This document shows positions 23,859-31,658 of a DNA stretch of 41,266 nt, one piece after another. Within the stretch, counting starts at the first letter, position 1; each line of letters starts with the position of its first letter. Both the position numbers and the translations under genes were made by a program. This DNA is from Bdellovibrionales bacterium (GTDB lineage: Bacteria > Bdellovibrionota_C > UBA2361 > RFPC01), in NCBI GenBank assembly GCA_020434495.1, contig JAGRAT010000002.1, forward strand, positions 1 to 41,266, in the 5' to 3' direction. The notes beneath the pieces are model-generated. The model saw nothing but the letters and a program-made list of their open reading frames with translations. It had not been told where the DNA came from and did no database searches.

Positions 23859-25418
23859 CTAGGCCATGAGTGAAGGTGTGCTTCTGAAGCGGTGGCGTTT
23901 ATGCTTCAGTACGGTCTCTCGAATCCAACGCATGGTGGCTTCGTAATCGAGGGGCTTTTCAAAAAATTGAGCGGCTCCGTTTCGTAGGAGCTCATCAACG
24001 TCCTGATCCTTCGACCCTGAATAGACAACTATTGGAACCTCTGGAACGAGATCCCGGTAATGAAAAAAGCAGTCGCGCCCTGAGATCTCTGGTAGCTGAA
24101 GGTCGAGTACTATCAGATCAATTTCATCCGAATGATTCTTTGACCACTCCAGTGCATCTTTCGGATTCGAAAATGTTTCGGCTGACATCCCGTATTCTTC
24201 GAGAAAGTCACTCATGATGTCGAGAAGCGCTGTTGTGTCATCAATAACTACCACACGTCCTAGCGAGCCTTGCACTTCGTTTGACCGGTTCTCTGGAGGA
24301 GCCATCGGGATATGAAGAGGTAGATGAACGGTGAAGCACGTTCCTTTCCCAACGGTTGACTTGACTGCTATGTGTCCTCCGTGTTCGTGGATAATCTTGT
24401 TCACCATCGCAAGTCCAAGACCTGTTCCACCGCGCTTCTTGTTTGAGGTGAAAAACGGATTGAAAATGTTCGTGAGATTCTCTTCGGGAATCCCTTTTCC
24501 TTGGTCCTCAATGGTAATAGCACAAAACGGTTGTCCGTCCTCCTCTACTTTGGCAGTAGCGACATGCACTGTCCCGCGGTTCGGTGTTGCCTGAACTGCG
24601 TTGAGAATGAAATTGAGAATAGCTTGCTCCAATTGATGCCTGCTCCCAAGCACCTCGCACTCTTCGGAGACATCAAGAGAAAGGGTGATTCGCTCTGGAA
24701 TCAACGGAGAAACAATTGTTTCCATCTCAAGGAGTAGTTCGGTTAGTGGTACAGCTTTTGGTCGCTCGAGTTTTCCCCCGTTCGCATTGTGCGAGTTCTT
24801 CCATTGGTGGAGCACTGATGAAATATGTTGACAACCAGCAAGAGCGGATCGGAGGTGTTCTCCAGTGCGTTCCTCCTGTTCTGGCCCGAGCTCGTTAGCG
24901 AGGAGCTGTAGGTGTCCGATAACAGCGCCAATCATATTCTTGGCATCATGGGCAATTGCGGTTCCGAGTTCTGAGGCACTTAGCTCCTGCTGTGTAATGG
25001 CGAGCTGCGCCTGTGATTGGTTCAGCGCTATGTACGCATCACAACGAGCCAGGAGGTTTCGCATGGTGGAGAGGCAGACCGCGGGAGAGAGTTCTTTTTT
25101 GCAGAGGAACTCTATCGGGAGCTTTGCAGAGGTCATGCTGATGGCTACCTCTTCGTCTCCTAGACAGATCATAGAGATTGGATTTGGAAGTCCCGCGTGA
25201 CGTTGAAGGACCGGATCTGGAATTTCAAGGGGATCAGGAAGTTCGTAAATGATGACTTGTCGACCAGCCTCTAAGATGAGTGAGGTAAAGAGATCGTCCT
25301 CGTCCGAACATCGATTGAAGACAAATGTCGAATCACCACGACAGAAGTCCGCGAGTTGCTTATGCAACGAGTCTCCTCTTACCAGAGTATGGACGGTGAT
25401 TCTTTTCTGACTCATCAC
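23859..25418 (-). CDS. Hybrid sensor histidine kinase with C-terminal receiver
   Basis: This 519-aa soluble protein has three parts. Residues 1 to about 115 look like a degenerate receiver or other small alpha/beta sensor domain without a clear phosphorylation site. A kinase core follows, with phospho-accepting His157 in AIAHDAKN, N-box Asn273, DQGKG and GGTGLGLAM ATP-lid motifs. A genuine receiver domain occupies about 388-505, with acidic pair DD (393-394), phospho-Asp439 (LIVLDLQLP) and a conserved KP. No membrane segment or signal peptide is seen, so it is a cytosolic phosphorelay protein. A partner response regulator or phosphotransfer protein is not adjacent. A 10-bp palindrome (GGCCTAGGCC) overlaps its stop region. 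ATG at 25415 is an equivalent start. Confidence 0.88.
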   Translation of the reverse strand: MMSQKRITVHTLVRGDSLHKQLADFCRGDSTFVFNRCSDEDDLFTSLILEAGRQVIIYELPDPLEIPDPVLQRHAGLPNPISMICLGDEEVAISMTSAKLPIEFLCKKELSPAVCLSTMRNLLARCDAYIALNQSQAQLAITQQELSASELGTAIAHDAKNMIGAVIGHLQLLANELGPEQEERTGEHLRSALAGCQHISSVLHQWKNSHNANGGKLERPKAVPLTELLLEMETIVSPLIPERITLSLDVSEECEVLGSRHQLEQAILNFILNAVQATPNRGTVHVATAKVEEDGQPFCAITIEDQGKGIPEENLTNIFNPFFTSNKKRGGTGLGLAMVNKIIHEHGGHIAVKSTVGKGTCFTVHLPLHIPMAPPENRSNEVQGSLGRVVVIDDTTALLDIMSDFLEEYGMSAETFSNPKDALEWSKNHSDEIDLIVLDLQLPEISGRDCFFHYRDLVPEVPIVVYSGSKDQDVDELLRNGAAQFFEKPLDYEATMRWIRETVLKHKRHRFRSTPSLMA

Positions 25419-25580
25419 TGGTAGTTATCGGAAAGGATCGAGGATCACTTGTGTAAATTCAGAGTTTTAAGTCTGGCGTGAGTAACTTTGTTGACTCGGA
25501 CGTAAGCGAATTTCGTATGGATTTGCGGGTAAGTGATTGAAAAAATGTAGACCAGGTAGCTTTTCAGAACAGTGGAGAGA

Positions 25581-25609
25581 CGTCGATGGGGGGGGAGCCC
25601 GCATCGACG
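25581..25609 (-). terminator. Terminator-like hairpin after the protease gene
   Basis: CGTCGATG (25581-25588) and CATCGACG (25602-25609) form an 8-bp stem that can extend with flanking GAGA/TCTC. The loop holds a run of eight G on the plus strand. It lies 34 bases beyond the stop of the leftward protease gene. The following minus-strand sequence is pyrimidine-rich but not a true U-tract. Confidence 0.55.
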
Positions 25610-25642
25610 CCTCTCGAACCGTGTGTAGTTGCCTCGTGGTCG

Positions 25643-26311
25643 CTACGGTCGTACACCAATGTAGTTCTGAGTCTCTTTCGATCCCCATGGCCACATCGGT
25701 TGGTTGTACGTCACACTGCCGCAGTAGATACCAACGATGGTCCACTGCTTCGTCTTCGGGTTGAGCCAGAGGAGCGGACTTCCTGAAAGACCATCGTTGT
25801 TCTGAACACCAGCAGCGCCGGGATCCAGGACGATGATGTTCTCAGGTTGTTCGATTCCCTCTGGAGTCTTCGACACGCGGGCTGACAGAGTCATTCCCTT
25901 GTATCGCGACTGACCATTCACCGGGTACCCCATGATGAGAAGTTCCGCGCCCTCGGGCAAGGAAACTTCGAAATCAACGGGGTAGTTGCCGGGGAGACGG
26001 TACGCAGACTTGAAGACGACCCAGTCGTTCTCGAACCCAGTGCCCTCACCCTCATCGATGTGGTCGATGCGGAAGCGAGCACGGTCCAGGCGGACATCGG
26101 TGGAGTCCTCGAGCACGTGCCGGTTCGTAAGCCAGATCCCGTTGCCGAGATATGTGGCGGAACCGAGCATCGTGTCAGTCTCGAGGTGAGCCACCGGTGG
26201 AAGTGTGTAACGACGTTCGCAGCCATCGGGGTTAGTCGATACCTGCGAGTCACGTACTCCCGAACATGCCGTGAAGAGTGCGACCACGAGGAAGAGCAGG
26301 CTCCACCTCAT
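25643..26311 (-). CDS. Trypsin-like serine protease, putative lipoprotein
   Basis: This 222-aa protein has a lipoprotein signal peptide (hydrophobic 4-15, Cys16 in LFTAC) followed by a chymotrypsin-fold protease. The likely triad is His65 (LTNRHV), Asp96 (ENDWVVF) and Ser176 in GLSGSP, the family GxSGxP pattern. It should cleave proteins in the periplasm or on the outer surface; specificity is unknown. Its ribosome site AGGAGGTGAT is a near-perfect match to the 16S anti-Shine-Dalgarno, stronger than at most genes here. It begins 14 bases after the stop of the lipoprotein gene upstream. Base composition is clearly richer in G+C than flanking genes, suggesting acquisition together with that partner. 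An in-line terminator-like hairpin follows. Confidence 0.85.
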   Translation of the reverse strand: MRWSLLFLVVALFTACSGVRDSQVSTNPDGCERRYTLPPVAHLETDTMLGSATYLGNGIWLTNRHVLEDSTDVRLDRARFRIDHIDEGEGTGFENDWVVFKSAYRLPGNYPVDFEVSLPEGAELLIMGYPVNGQSRYKGMTLSARVSKTPEGIEQPENIIVLDPGAAGVQNNDGLSGSPLLWLNPKTKQWTIVGIYCGSVTYNQPMWPWGSKETQNYIGVRP

Positions 26312-26325
26312 GATGCATCACCTCC

Positions 26326-27198
26326 TCAGAACGGCGCCGACGCGACGAGCGCGTTGTTGAAGAACAGGTCCAACATGCGGACGCCGTTCTGATCGCGGAC
26401 GTTGAAGCTGAGCGAGAGGCCCAAGCCGTCGTCGAACGCGAACTCCGTGGTGCCGTTGTCGGCGAGGTAGCGCGCGACGTCCATGAAGCTCCCCTCGAGG
26501 TGCATCAGGTAGACGCCAGGCGAGGTCTCCCAGTCCTGCGGCGCGAGGCCGAGCAGCTCGTAGCGGACGTTCGGGTGGTTCCGGACGTCTTCGAGCTGCC
26601 AGATCGACGACTGCACGATGCTGAGCTCGACGACGGAGTCGACGATGTTCGGCATCGGGTTGATCTGGTACAGGATGGCGTTCTGCAGGGTGAAGTTGCC
26701 CTGGCCGCCAGCGGGGAGCGGAAGCGCGGCGTTGACCTGGTCCATGCCGAAGCGCTTGTGCAGCTCCGTCGCGGTCATGTCGGTGTTGAAGTACTTGATC
26801 GGCGACGAGACGTTGTTCTCGTACGGGACCACATCGTACTGCGGGAGCGTCGGAGCGACGAAGCTCGAAGCACCCGAAGACGGCGTGATCGACACGATCT
26901 TGTAGAACTTGCCGGTCTTCTCGTCCTTCAGCAGGTCGGGGGTGTCATCGCCATCGGTGTCCATGACATCGAAGCGGCGGCCGGTCTCCGGGTGCGTGCC
27001 CGTGCCGATCTTGACGCCCCACAGCGGGCCCTGCACCTCGATCGGATCGATCTTGATGTCGACCTTCTCGGTGGTCTTCTTGCTGCCATCCGGGTTCTCC
27101 ACCTTCTCGACGTTCGACGAGAAAGTGCAGGCGGCGACGGCGGCCAAGAGAGCGAGACCGACCCAGTTACGGGTCGTGGTGTTGTTTCGAATGGACAT
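26326..27198 (-). CDS. GC-rich lipoprotein of unknown function with Asp-rich calcium-type motif
   Basis: This 290-aa protein has a lipoprotein signal (NWVGLALLAAVAAC, Cys24) and no family I can name. The mature part holds a DTDGDDTPDLL segment, resembling the Asp-rich calcium loops of thrombospondin-3 or dockerin-like repeats. It occurs once only. The ATG at 27198 has AGGAA six bases upstream and starts at the signal peptide; an upstream in-frame start at 27276 would add an unlikely 26 residues. The gene is markedly G+C-rich with third-position G/C bias unlike the rest of the window, which leaves long but non-coding open frames on the other strand. It is directly upstream of the protease lipoprotein, so the pair may work together on the cell surface. 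Confidence 0.78.
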   Translation of the reverse strand: MSIRNNTTTRNWVGLALLAAVAACTFSSNVEKVENPDGSKKTTEKVDIKIDPIEVQGPLWGVKIGTGTHPETGRRFDVMDTDGDDTPDLLKDEKTGKFYKIVSITPSSGASSFVAPTLPQYDVVPYENNVSSPIKYFNTDMTATELHKRFGMDQVNAALPLPAGGQGNFTLQNAILYQINPMPNIVDSVVELSIVQSSIWQLEDVRNHPNVRYELLGLAPQDWETSPGVYLMHLEGSFMDVARYLADNGTTEFAFDDGLGLSLSFNVRDQNGVRMLDLFFNNALVASAPF

Positions 27199-27257
27199 GT
27201 GATTCCTGAAAGGGTTGATGTGCGGTGTGCACGACATAAAGCTCACAAAGGCGCGAG

Positions 27258-27357
27258 CAAAATGTTGACGATCCACCCTGGATGATCATCGGGAGTTGCT
27301 TTCATAGTCGTTCAAAAATGTTGTAACGAGGTGAAGCACTCCCCGATGATCATCGGG
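27258..27357. promoter_or_regulatory. Repeated palindromic operator-like array upstream of the GC-rich unit
   Basis: CCCGATGATCATCGGG is a perfect 16-bp palindrome at 27342-27357. A copy with two changes in the left arm lies at 27278-27293. Each is preceded by CAAAA(A)TGTTG (27258-27267 and 27313-27323), and a third variant, CAAATATGTTG, is at 27487-27497. The array sits within 160 bases upstream of the lipoprotein start at 27198, so repressor binding sites are likely. Confidence 0.55.
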
Positions 27358-27588
27358 ACACATGTGATTCTGGTAAAAAACCATATTAGCTACCATGGTC
27401 TGTGCTCCGTTTCTTACTGCGCAAAACAGATCACAGACCATGTAGTTATCACTTCTACTCAGGGGCAAATTTTTAAAGAGCTGTAGCAAATATGTTGAAT
27501 GGAAAGTCGTTCAGCGAATGACGAACCCCGAACCAACTTTGCTACCAACCTATTAAAAAACCGAGGGAAAACGGGAAGGTATTATTCC
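27286..27588. other. Non-coding stretch with inverted repeats
   Basis: No convincing gene is seen here; a short TTG-started frame on the minus strand has no ribosome site. It holds the second palindrome (27342-27357). It also holds a large inverted repeat, CTACCATGGTCTGTG (27390-27404) against CACAGACCATGTAG (27432-27445), with a 27-base spacer and one bulge. It joins the G+C-rich unit on the left to A+T-richer sequence on the right. Confidence 0.5.
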
Positions 27589-27963
27589 CTAAAAAATCTT
27601 TACCTCTGGACACCGTGTGAAGGTGCGGATACAGATGAGAGCGATTGTCCCACCGCACGAATACACACCCATGTTCGGACAATCCATCATCCTCTGTATC
27701 TGTCTTCGAATGTCTTCAGGAATCTGGTCGGTAATCTCTTCACAGTGGTCGAGAATGAAGTCGACAACTGGGCAATCAAATTGCGGTTCTGTGCGTTCTG
27801 CGTCGCTTTGGTCAGCCGTGCACTGGGGGGCGTCAGCAAAGCATGAATCTTGTGCTTGAGCCGTTGTTCCGCCAATGAAGCCCAAAGAGACAATGAATGC
27901 CGCTAATACTACAAGATGCGAAAAATGCTTTTTACCCCAATAAGGAGAGAGTTCCACTATCAT
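27589..27963 (-). CDS. Small cysteine-rich secreted protein
   Basis: This 124-aa protein has a Sec-type signal peptide (hydrophobic 16-35, probable cleavage after AQA near residue 37). The mature part of about 87 aa holds eight cysteines (Cys41, 48, 64, 74, 94, 103, 111, 118), an even number that suggests up to four disulfides in the periplasm or outside the cell. I do not recognise the family. The middle, acidic region (about 50-90) also contains IPEDIRRQIQRMM, a likely helix. The ribosome site is weak (GGGG about eight bases before ATG). It stands alone on the minus strand with a palindrome 40 bases upstream that may be its operator. Confidence 0.65.
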   Translation of the reverse strand: MIVELSPYWGKKHFSHLVVLAAFIVSLGFIGGTTAQAQDSCFADAPQCTADQSDAERTEPQFDCPVVDFILDHCEEITDQIPEDIRRQIQRMMDCPNMGVYSCGGTIALICIRTFTRCPEVKIF

Positions 27964-28000
27964 TGTTGCCCCACAAAAACGTTTGTCCCCCTCAGGTTGA

Positions 28001-28016
28001 GACTTTCCGGGAAGTC
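28001..28016. promoter_or_regulatory. 16-bp near-palindrome upstream of the Cys-rich protein gene
   Basis: GACTTTCCGGGAAGTC is an inverted repeat with a single central mismatched pair (T/G). It lies 38 bases upstream of the ATG at 27963, inside the likely promoter zone. This is a candidate transcription-factor site. Confidence 0.4.
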
Positions 28017-28100
28017 AAATACCTAAGCAAAAAAAAGTTATAAAGTTATGTGGAAACCGTTTAGGAGCGTGTCGTAAGAGTCCAAACTTCTTGAATTTAC

Positions 28101-28871
28101 CTAGCGCTTACGGACGAATAGCCATTTTTCATCGGTGGATTTCGATGGTAGGTGGCGGTAGCCAGATACGTTGAAACTTTTTAAGTCCGAAAGGGTAGTT
28201 ACCTTCTCAGTAACTATGAAGTTCGCCATATACCCTCTAGCCTGCTTTGCAAACAGGGCGATACTTTTCAGAGTTCCTTTCTGATCTTCTTTGAAGTCAA
28301 CTGTGACCACGGGAACGCTGAGTTCTGAAAATTTAACTGCCTTTGCATACTCCTGCGAGGCGAGGTTGATAAGTACTTTAGACTTTGATTCTTCAATACT
28401 CCGCTGGAGCTCTTTGGTAATCAATGTTCCCCAAAAAGAGTAAAGGTCTTTACCCCGAACATTCTTTAGGGAAGTTTTCATCTCCAGTCGATATGGCTGA
28501 ATAAGATCCAAGGGGCGCAGTACCCCGTACAGTCCAGAGAGAATTCGGAGGGTTTTTTGTGCTCTGGTAAAGTCCTGCTGACTGTACTCTTCAAGCGGAA
28601 ATCCTTCGTAGACGTCTCCTCGGAAAGCGGACAGAGCCGGGCGAGCGCCTTTAGGCCGCGGAGAGGTCGCCCACTTCTGGAAACGCTCATAGTTAAGAGC
28701 TGCTAACTTCGGGCTAATTGACATGAGCTTTTGGAGTTTTGGTTCAGAGAGCGCTTTCAGCTCCGGGATAAGCTTCTTTGATTCTAGGAGCAATGCGGGG
28801 ACAGTGGGCTTTGGAGTTTTCAGATCTCGTTCGAAATCCAATGTTTTTGAAGGGGAGAGGATCGCTATCAT
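28101..28871 (-). CDS. yaaA: YaaA-family peroxide stress protein
   Basis: This 256-aa protein is a full-length member of the YaaA/UPF0246 family, starting MIAILSPSKTLDFE and containing FRGDVYEGF, LSGLYGVLRPLD, PYRLEMKT and FWG segments diagnostic of it. E. coli YaaA limits intracellular free iron during hydrogen peroxide stress and binds DNA through a cavity lined by basic residues. It is cytosolic, with no membrane segment. The ATG at 28871 overlaps the mltG stop as ATGA, so it is translationally coupled to mltG; upstream in-frame residues belong to the mltG region. Nothing in the pairing with a lytic transglycosylase explains a functional link. Confidence 0.92.
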   Translation of the reverse strand: MIAILSPSKTLDFERDLKTPKPTVPALLLESKKLIPELKALSEPKLQKLMSISPKLAALNYERFQKWATSPRPKGARPALSAFRGDVYEGFPLEEYSQQDFTRAQKTLRILSGLYGVLRPLDLIQPYRLEMKTSLKNVRGKDLYSFWGTLITKELQRSIEESKSKVLINLASQEYAKAVKFSELSVPVVTVDFKEDQKGTLKSIALFAKQARGYMANFIVTEKVTTLSDLKSFNVSGYRHLPSKSTDEKWLFVRKR

Positions 28872-29941
28872 TCTTTCTTCTGACGCTCCGCGAGTTTCTT
28901 TGCTTTCCAAAACGCCGCGACGTTTCGATTGTGCTCCGCTAAGGTACGCGCAAATCGGTGCTTTGAAAAGTTTTCAGCATCCACTACATAGTACCAGTAA
29001 TCGAGATTGGTGGGAGTCACAACTGCTTGCAAAGACGCTTCACCAGGCGAGCAGATCGGTCCAGGGGGAAGACCTTTGTGTTTCCGACTGTTGTACAGGT
29101 TGTTGAGATCTTCAAGATGTCGGCGTCGCAAGTTCCCGTCGAAATCTGGAATGCCGTAAATGATGGACGCGTCAATTGCTAGCGCCACACCTTTCTTGAG
29201 TCGATTTTGTATTACCTCAGAAACAATTGAACGCTCTGAATCGAGCTGGGTTTCTCGTTCTATCAAGCTAGCGATAATTACTCCGTCTTGGAGGGAGTAG
29301 CCCAGTACAGATAGCTTACCAACGTAATCGTTCGGAAGACGTTCGAAGAAGGTTTTCAGTAGTAGGGTGATGAACTCCTTCGCCGTTGGGATTTTGGTGA
29401 ATTGGTAGGTAGCCGGGAAGAGGTACCCTTCAAGTGATGTCGCTTCTTTTGGGATGAGTGGAAACTGTTCCCGTATCTCTTTGTCCGCTACCGTTGCTTC
29501 AAGTTGGTCACCTGTTCCGATTCCTGCGGCTTCTGCCCGTGCAAGGATCTGTCCGAGGGTAAATCCTTCAGGGATGGTTATTTCCAAAACTATGGGCTCA
29601 AACGTTTCACCGGATCGAATCATTCGGTCGATGTCTGAGGGAGTCATGAGACCAGCTACCTGATACGGTCCTGCCTGATACTCTTCATAGTGAGAGAAGA
29701 GTCTCACCCACCATTCATAAAAGAGTTTATTTTCAACTACCCCGTTAGAGTGAAGGGCTTTTGCGAAGCTTTTTAGGGAGGTGCCTCTTTCAAGCTGAAA
29801 GGCAACAGGGGTGGAGAATTCTTTTGGGCGAGTTCCCCATGCTTTCAGTTCCGAATATCCCCAGTAGGTCGCACCAAGACCAAGTGCGCCAATCAAGACT
29901 ATCCCAATGAAGAAATGAGCTAGTGTTCGAACTATCGCCAT
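28868..29941 (-). CDS. mltG: Endolytic murein transglycosylase MltG
   Basis: This 357-aa protein has one N-terminal membrane anchor (about 8-28), a LysM-like region with EITIPEGFTLGQI, and the YceG/MltG catalytic domain. The catalytic Glu lies in ASLIERETQLDSER, followed by the family VIQNRLKKG and DASIIYG motifs. MltG cleaves nascent glycan strands at the inner-membrane surface and sets their length. The C-terminal segment PPGPICSPGEASL..A matches the family end. It is followed by yaaA with a 4-base overlap. It is divergent from the nucleotidyltransferase-like gene, with 74 bases between starts. The ribosome site is not obvious. Confidence 0.93.
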   Translation of the reverse strand: MAIVRTLAHFFIGIVLIGALGLGATYWGYSELKAWGTRPKEFSTPVAFQLERGTSLKSFAKALHSNGVVENKLFYEWWVRLFSHYEEYQAGPYQVAGLMTPSDIDRMIRSGETFEPIVLEITIPEGFTLGQILARAEAAGIGTGDQLEATVADKEIREQFPLIPKEATSLEGYLFPATYQFTKIPTAKEFITLLLKTFFERLPNDYVGKLSVLGYSLQDGVIIASLIERETQLDSERSIVSEVIQNRLKKGVALAIDASIIYGIPDFDGNLRRRHLEDLNNLYNSRKHKGLPPGPICSPGEASLQAVVTPTNLDYWYYVVDAENFSKHRFARTLAEHNRNVAAFWKAKKLAERQKKE

Positions 29942-30015
29942 GCCAATCTTTGCCAGTATACGGTGCCTTAGGCTACACTCAATTAATGGCTGAATGCGAG
30001 TCAGCTTAAGATGAT

Positions 30016-30693
30016 ATGGAAGAGTTCGAAAATCCCTTTATCCGCTCCATAACCCACCTCGAGAATTCTGGAGTAGAGTACGTGATCGTTGGTGGATTTG
30101 CTGTTGTGATGCACGGCTGCAACCGGTTTACCCCAGACTTGAATGTGATGGTTTCTGTTGAGGACGAGAAAAGCCTAGCGGTATTCTTGCAAGATCTTGC
30201 GAAAGAGGAGTTTATCGCAACAACGGACTCCGATCCTCTTGTTTTCCTTGATGATGCTAGGCGGACGCAGCTTTATGATGAGGGGCGGCGGTGGTTTTTC
30301 TCCTTTCGAAATTTAGAATCTCCATCCTTTAGCCTTGATCTCTTCCTGAAGTTTCCAGTTCCATTTGCACAGGTCTCAGAGAGAAAGGTGACTCTCTCCG
30401 TTGATGATAAGTTGAGTTTTAATATCTGCTCCCTTGAGGATCTTGTTGCTATGAAGTCTGTGGCAGGAAGGGGACAGGACAAAGCAGACATTGGAGCGCT
30501 CACCCTGATAAAGAAATTGGAAGAGCTTCGAAATCAAGGAGCACCCGAGGCCGACCTTCTTGCTCTTGGGGCCACCGATGCAGAGCAAGAACAGATAGAG
30601 GGATTTCTTCGTTTTATGTCCCTTACACCCAAAGAGAAGCTGAGCTGGCTAGCAGAGATGCTGAATCATCTCGGCAAGTTCTGTGTCGCTTGA
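30016..30693 (+). CDS. Nucleotidyltransferase-fold protein with altered DxD motif
   Basis: This 225-aa protein resembles the nucleotidyltransferase superfamily of AbiEii/MNT-like proteins. It has VIVGGFAVVMHG (about 20-31), then RFTPDLN where family members usually have RxTxDxD. The second metal-binding Asp is replaced by Asn. A later LEDLVAMKSVAGRGQDKADI segment corresponds to the usual LxxLIAxKxxAGRxxDxxDI block. The substitution may abolish or change catalysis. Relatives act as tRNA- or protein-nucleotidylating toxins or in antibiotic modification; no antitoxin or HEPN partner is adjacent. The start codon has no strong ribosome site. Confidence 0.8.
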   Translation: MEEFENPFIRSITHLENSGVEYVIVGGFAVVMHGCNRFTPDLNVMVSVEDEKSLAVFLQDLAKEEFIATTDSDPLVFLDDARRTQLYDEGRRWFFSFRNLESPSFSLDLFLKFPVPFAQVSERKVTLSVDDKLSFNICSLEDLVAMKSVAGRGQDKADIGALTLIKKLEELRNQGAPEADLLALGATDAEQEQIEGFLRFMSLTPKEKLSWLAEMLNHLGKFCVA

Positions 30694-30840
30694 TCCGTCT
30701 TTCTCGATCCATTCAGTTTGAATCTTCGTTGTTAGGCGACACCCCTGATTCCCCTTTCCATACCAGTAATGGAGTCAAAAAATAGAGCCGTCCGGCACAA
30801 CGAGGGGAAGCGTTGCGACGGCGAGTTAAGGAGTCAGGAA

Positions 30841-31059
30841 ATGAAGGGCAGTCCTAAGCGCCGTGGGATCGGCGTGCCGAGAAATTGTATCCCGAAAAAT
30901 CAACGAACACGTCTTACCAAAAGACGAGAATTCCTCAGCAATCTCTTTCGGTTGAGCAACATGATGAGTCGAGCGAGAAACTCTACTCAAGTCGATTTCG
31001 TTCGTGATTTTTCTACGGGGAAGATCTCCTACGCGATTACCTCGGAGACCATTCACTAA
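30841..31059 (+). CDS. Small basic hypothetical protein
   Basis: This 72-aa frame starts with an ATG preceded by AAGGAG at eight bases, one of the better ribosome sites nearby. The N-terminal half is very rich in Lys and Arg (KGSPKRRG, RTRLTKRRE); the second half is ordinary soluble sequence (VDFVRDFSTGKISYAI). There is no family I recognise. A basic nucleic-acid-binding or ribosome-associated peptide is possible. It overlaps the convergent zinc-ribbon gene by 4 bases. It could be chance coding; the ribosome site and amino acid mix are the only support. Confidence 0.4.
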   Translation: MKGSPKRRGIGVPRNCIPKNQRTRLTKRREFLSNLFRLSNMMSRARNSTQVDFVRDFSTGKISYAITSETIH

Positions 31060-31658
31060 GACTGTTGCCGATCGTCTGCTGGTCGCGTTTGTTTCAACTC
31101 TCCATCGAGAGGCCGCCATCTTGTTGTGGTGCGTGTTGGAACCGGGAGCCCGCGACTGGAGCGGAGTGATAACATCGGGATGAGATTCTTCGCGATAGAA
31201 GGAGTCTTTACATTGAGCTGCATATTCCACGAGCCGAGCTGTAAAGAGAAATTATAATCGGAGTCCTTCCCAGCTTCACCGAGTGACTGTGTCGGTTCAG
31301 CCGGTGTCTCTGACTCCGAAGTGGAGCTCTGCTGAACCTTTCTTGCTAGAGATTCCTCCAGCACCGCAATACGAAGATAGTCGTCTTGCTCATCTGAGCT
31401 AGCAGAACTTTTTAGACCGGCTGATGGAGTGCCGGTGGGTGAGACTAATTGCTTCGATCCCTTTTCGCAGAGTCGCTCTATGAGGGAGCTTAAGCGAGAA
31501 GTGGAAAAGGAAATTGCACACCGCTCGCAACGACTGAGCACAAAAAATGCTCGGAAGAACACAGAGTTCAGATTCTTTCGAGAGATAAACGAGGTGGGAT
31601 CTATTACCTCGCTTCTTGTTCTACACACCGGACATCGCGGTGTTTTGCATTGACCCAT
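31056..31658 (-). CDS. Hypothetical protein with N-terminal zinc ribbon
   Basis: This 200-aa protein begins with CPVCRTR and later CERC (about residues 9-12 and 44-47), forming a plausible four-cysteine zinc ribbon. The rest is a Ser/Glu-rich, probably disordered segment (about 75-140) followed by a basic tail. No enzymatic motif or membrane helix is seen. GGAGGGGAG lies four bases before the ATG, giving good support for translation. A nucleic-acid- or protein-binding adaptor is a reasonable guess, but the family is unknown. It sits alone on the minus strand, convergent with a small basic frame. Confidence 0.6.
   Translation of the reverse strand: MGQCKTPRCPVCRTRSEVIDPTSFISRKNLNSVFFRAFFVLSRCERCAISFSTSRLSSLIERLCEKGSKQLVSPTGTPSAGLKSSASSDEQDDYLRIAVLEESLARKVQQSSTSESETPAEPTQSLGEAGKDSDYNFSLQLGSWNMQLNVKTPSIAKNLIPMLSLRSSRGLPVPTRTTTRWRPLDGELKQTRPADDRQQS

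Noticed and set aside
26500-27285. A 261-residue open frame on the plus strand opposite the GC-rich lipoprotein gene
   Set aside because: The translation is dominated by Arg, Val, Asp and Leu from complementary GC-rich codons. There is no ribosome site, and the opposite strand encodes a convincing lipoprotein with a signal peptide.
27286-27489. A 67-residue minus-strand frame before the GC-rich unit
   Set aside because: It begins with TTG, has no ribosome site and covers palindromic sequence, so it is more likely regulatory than coding.
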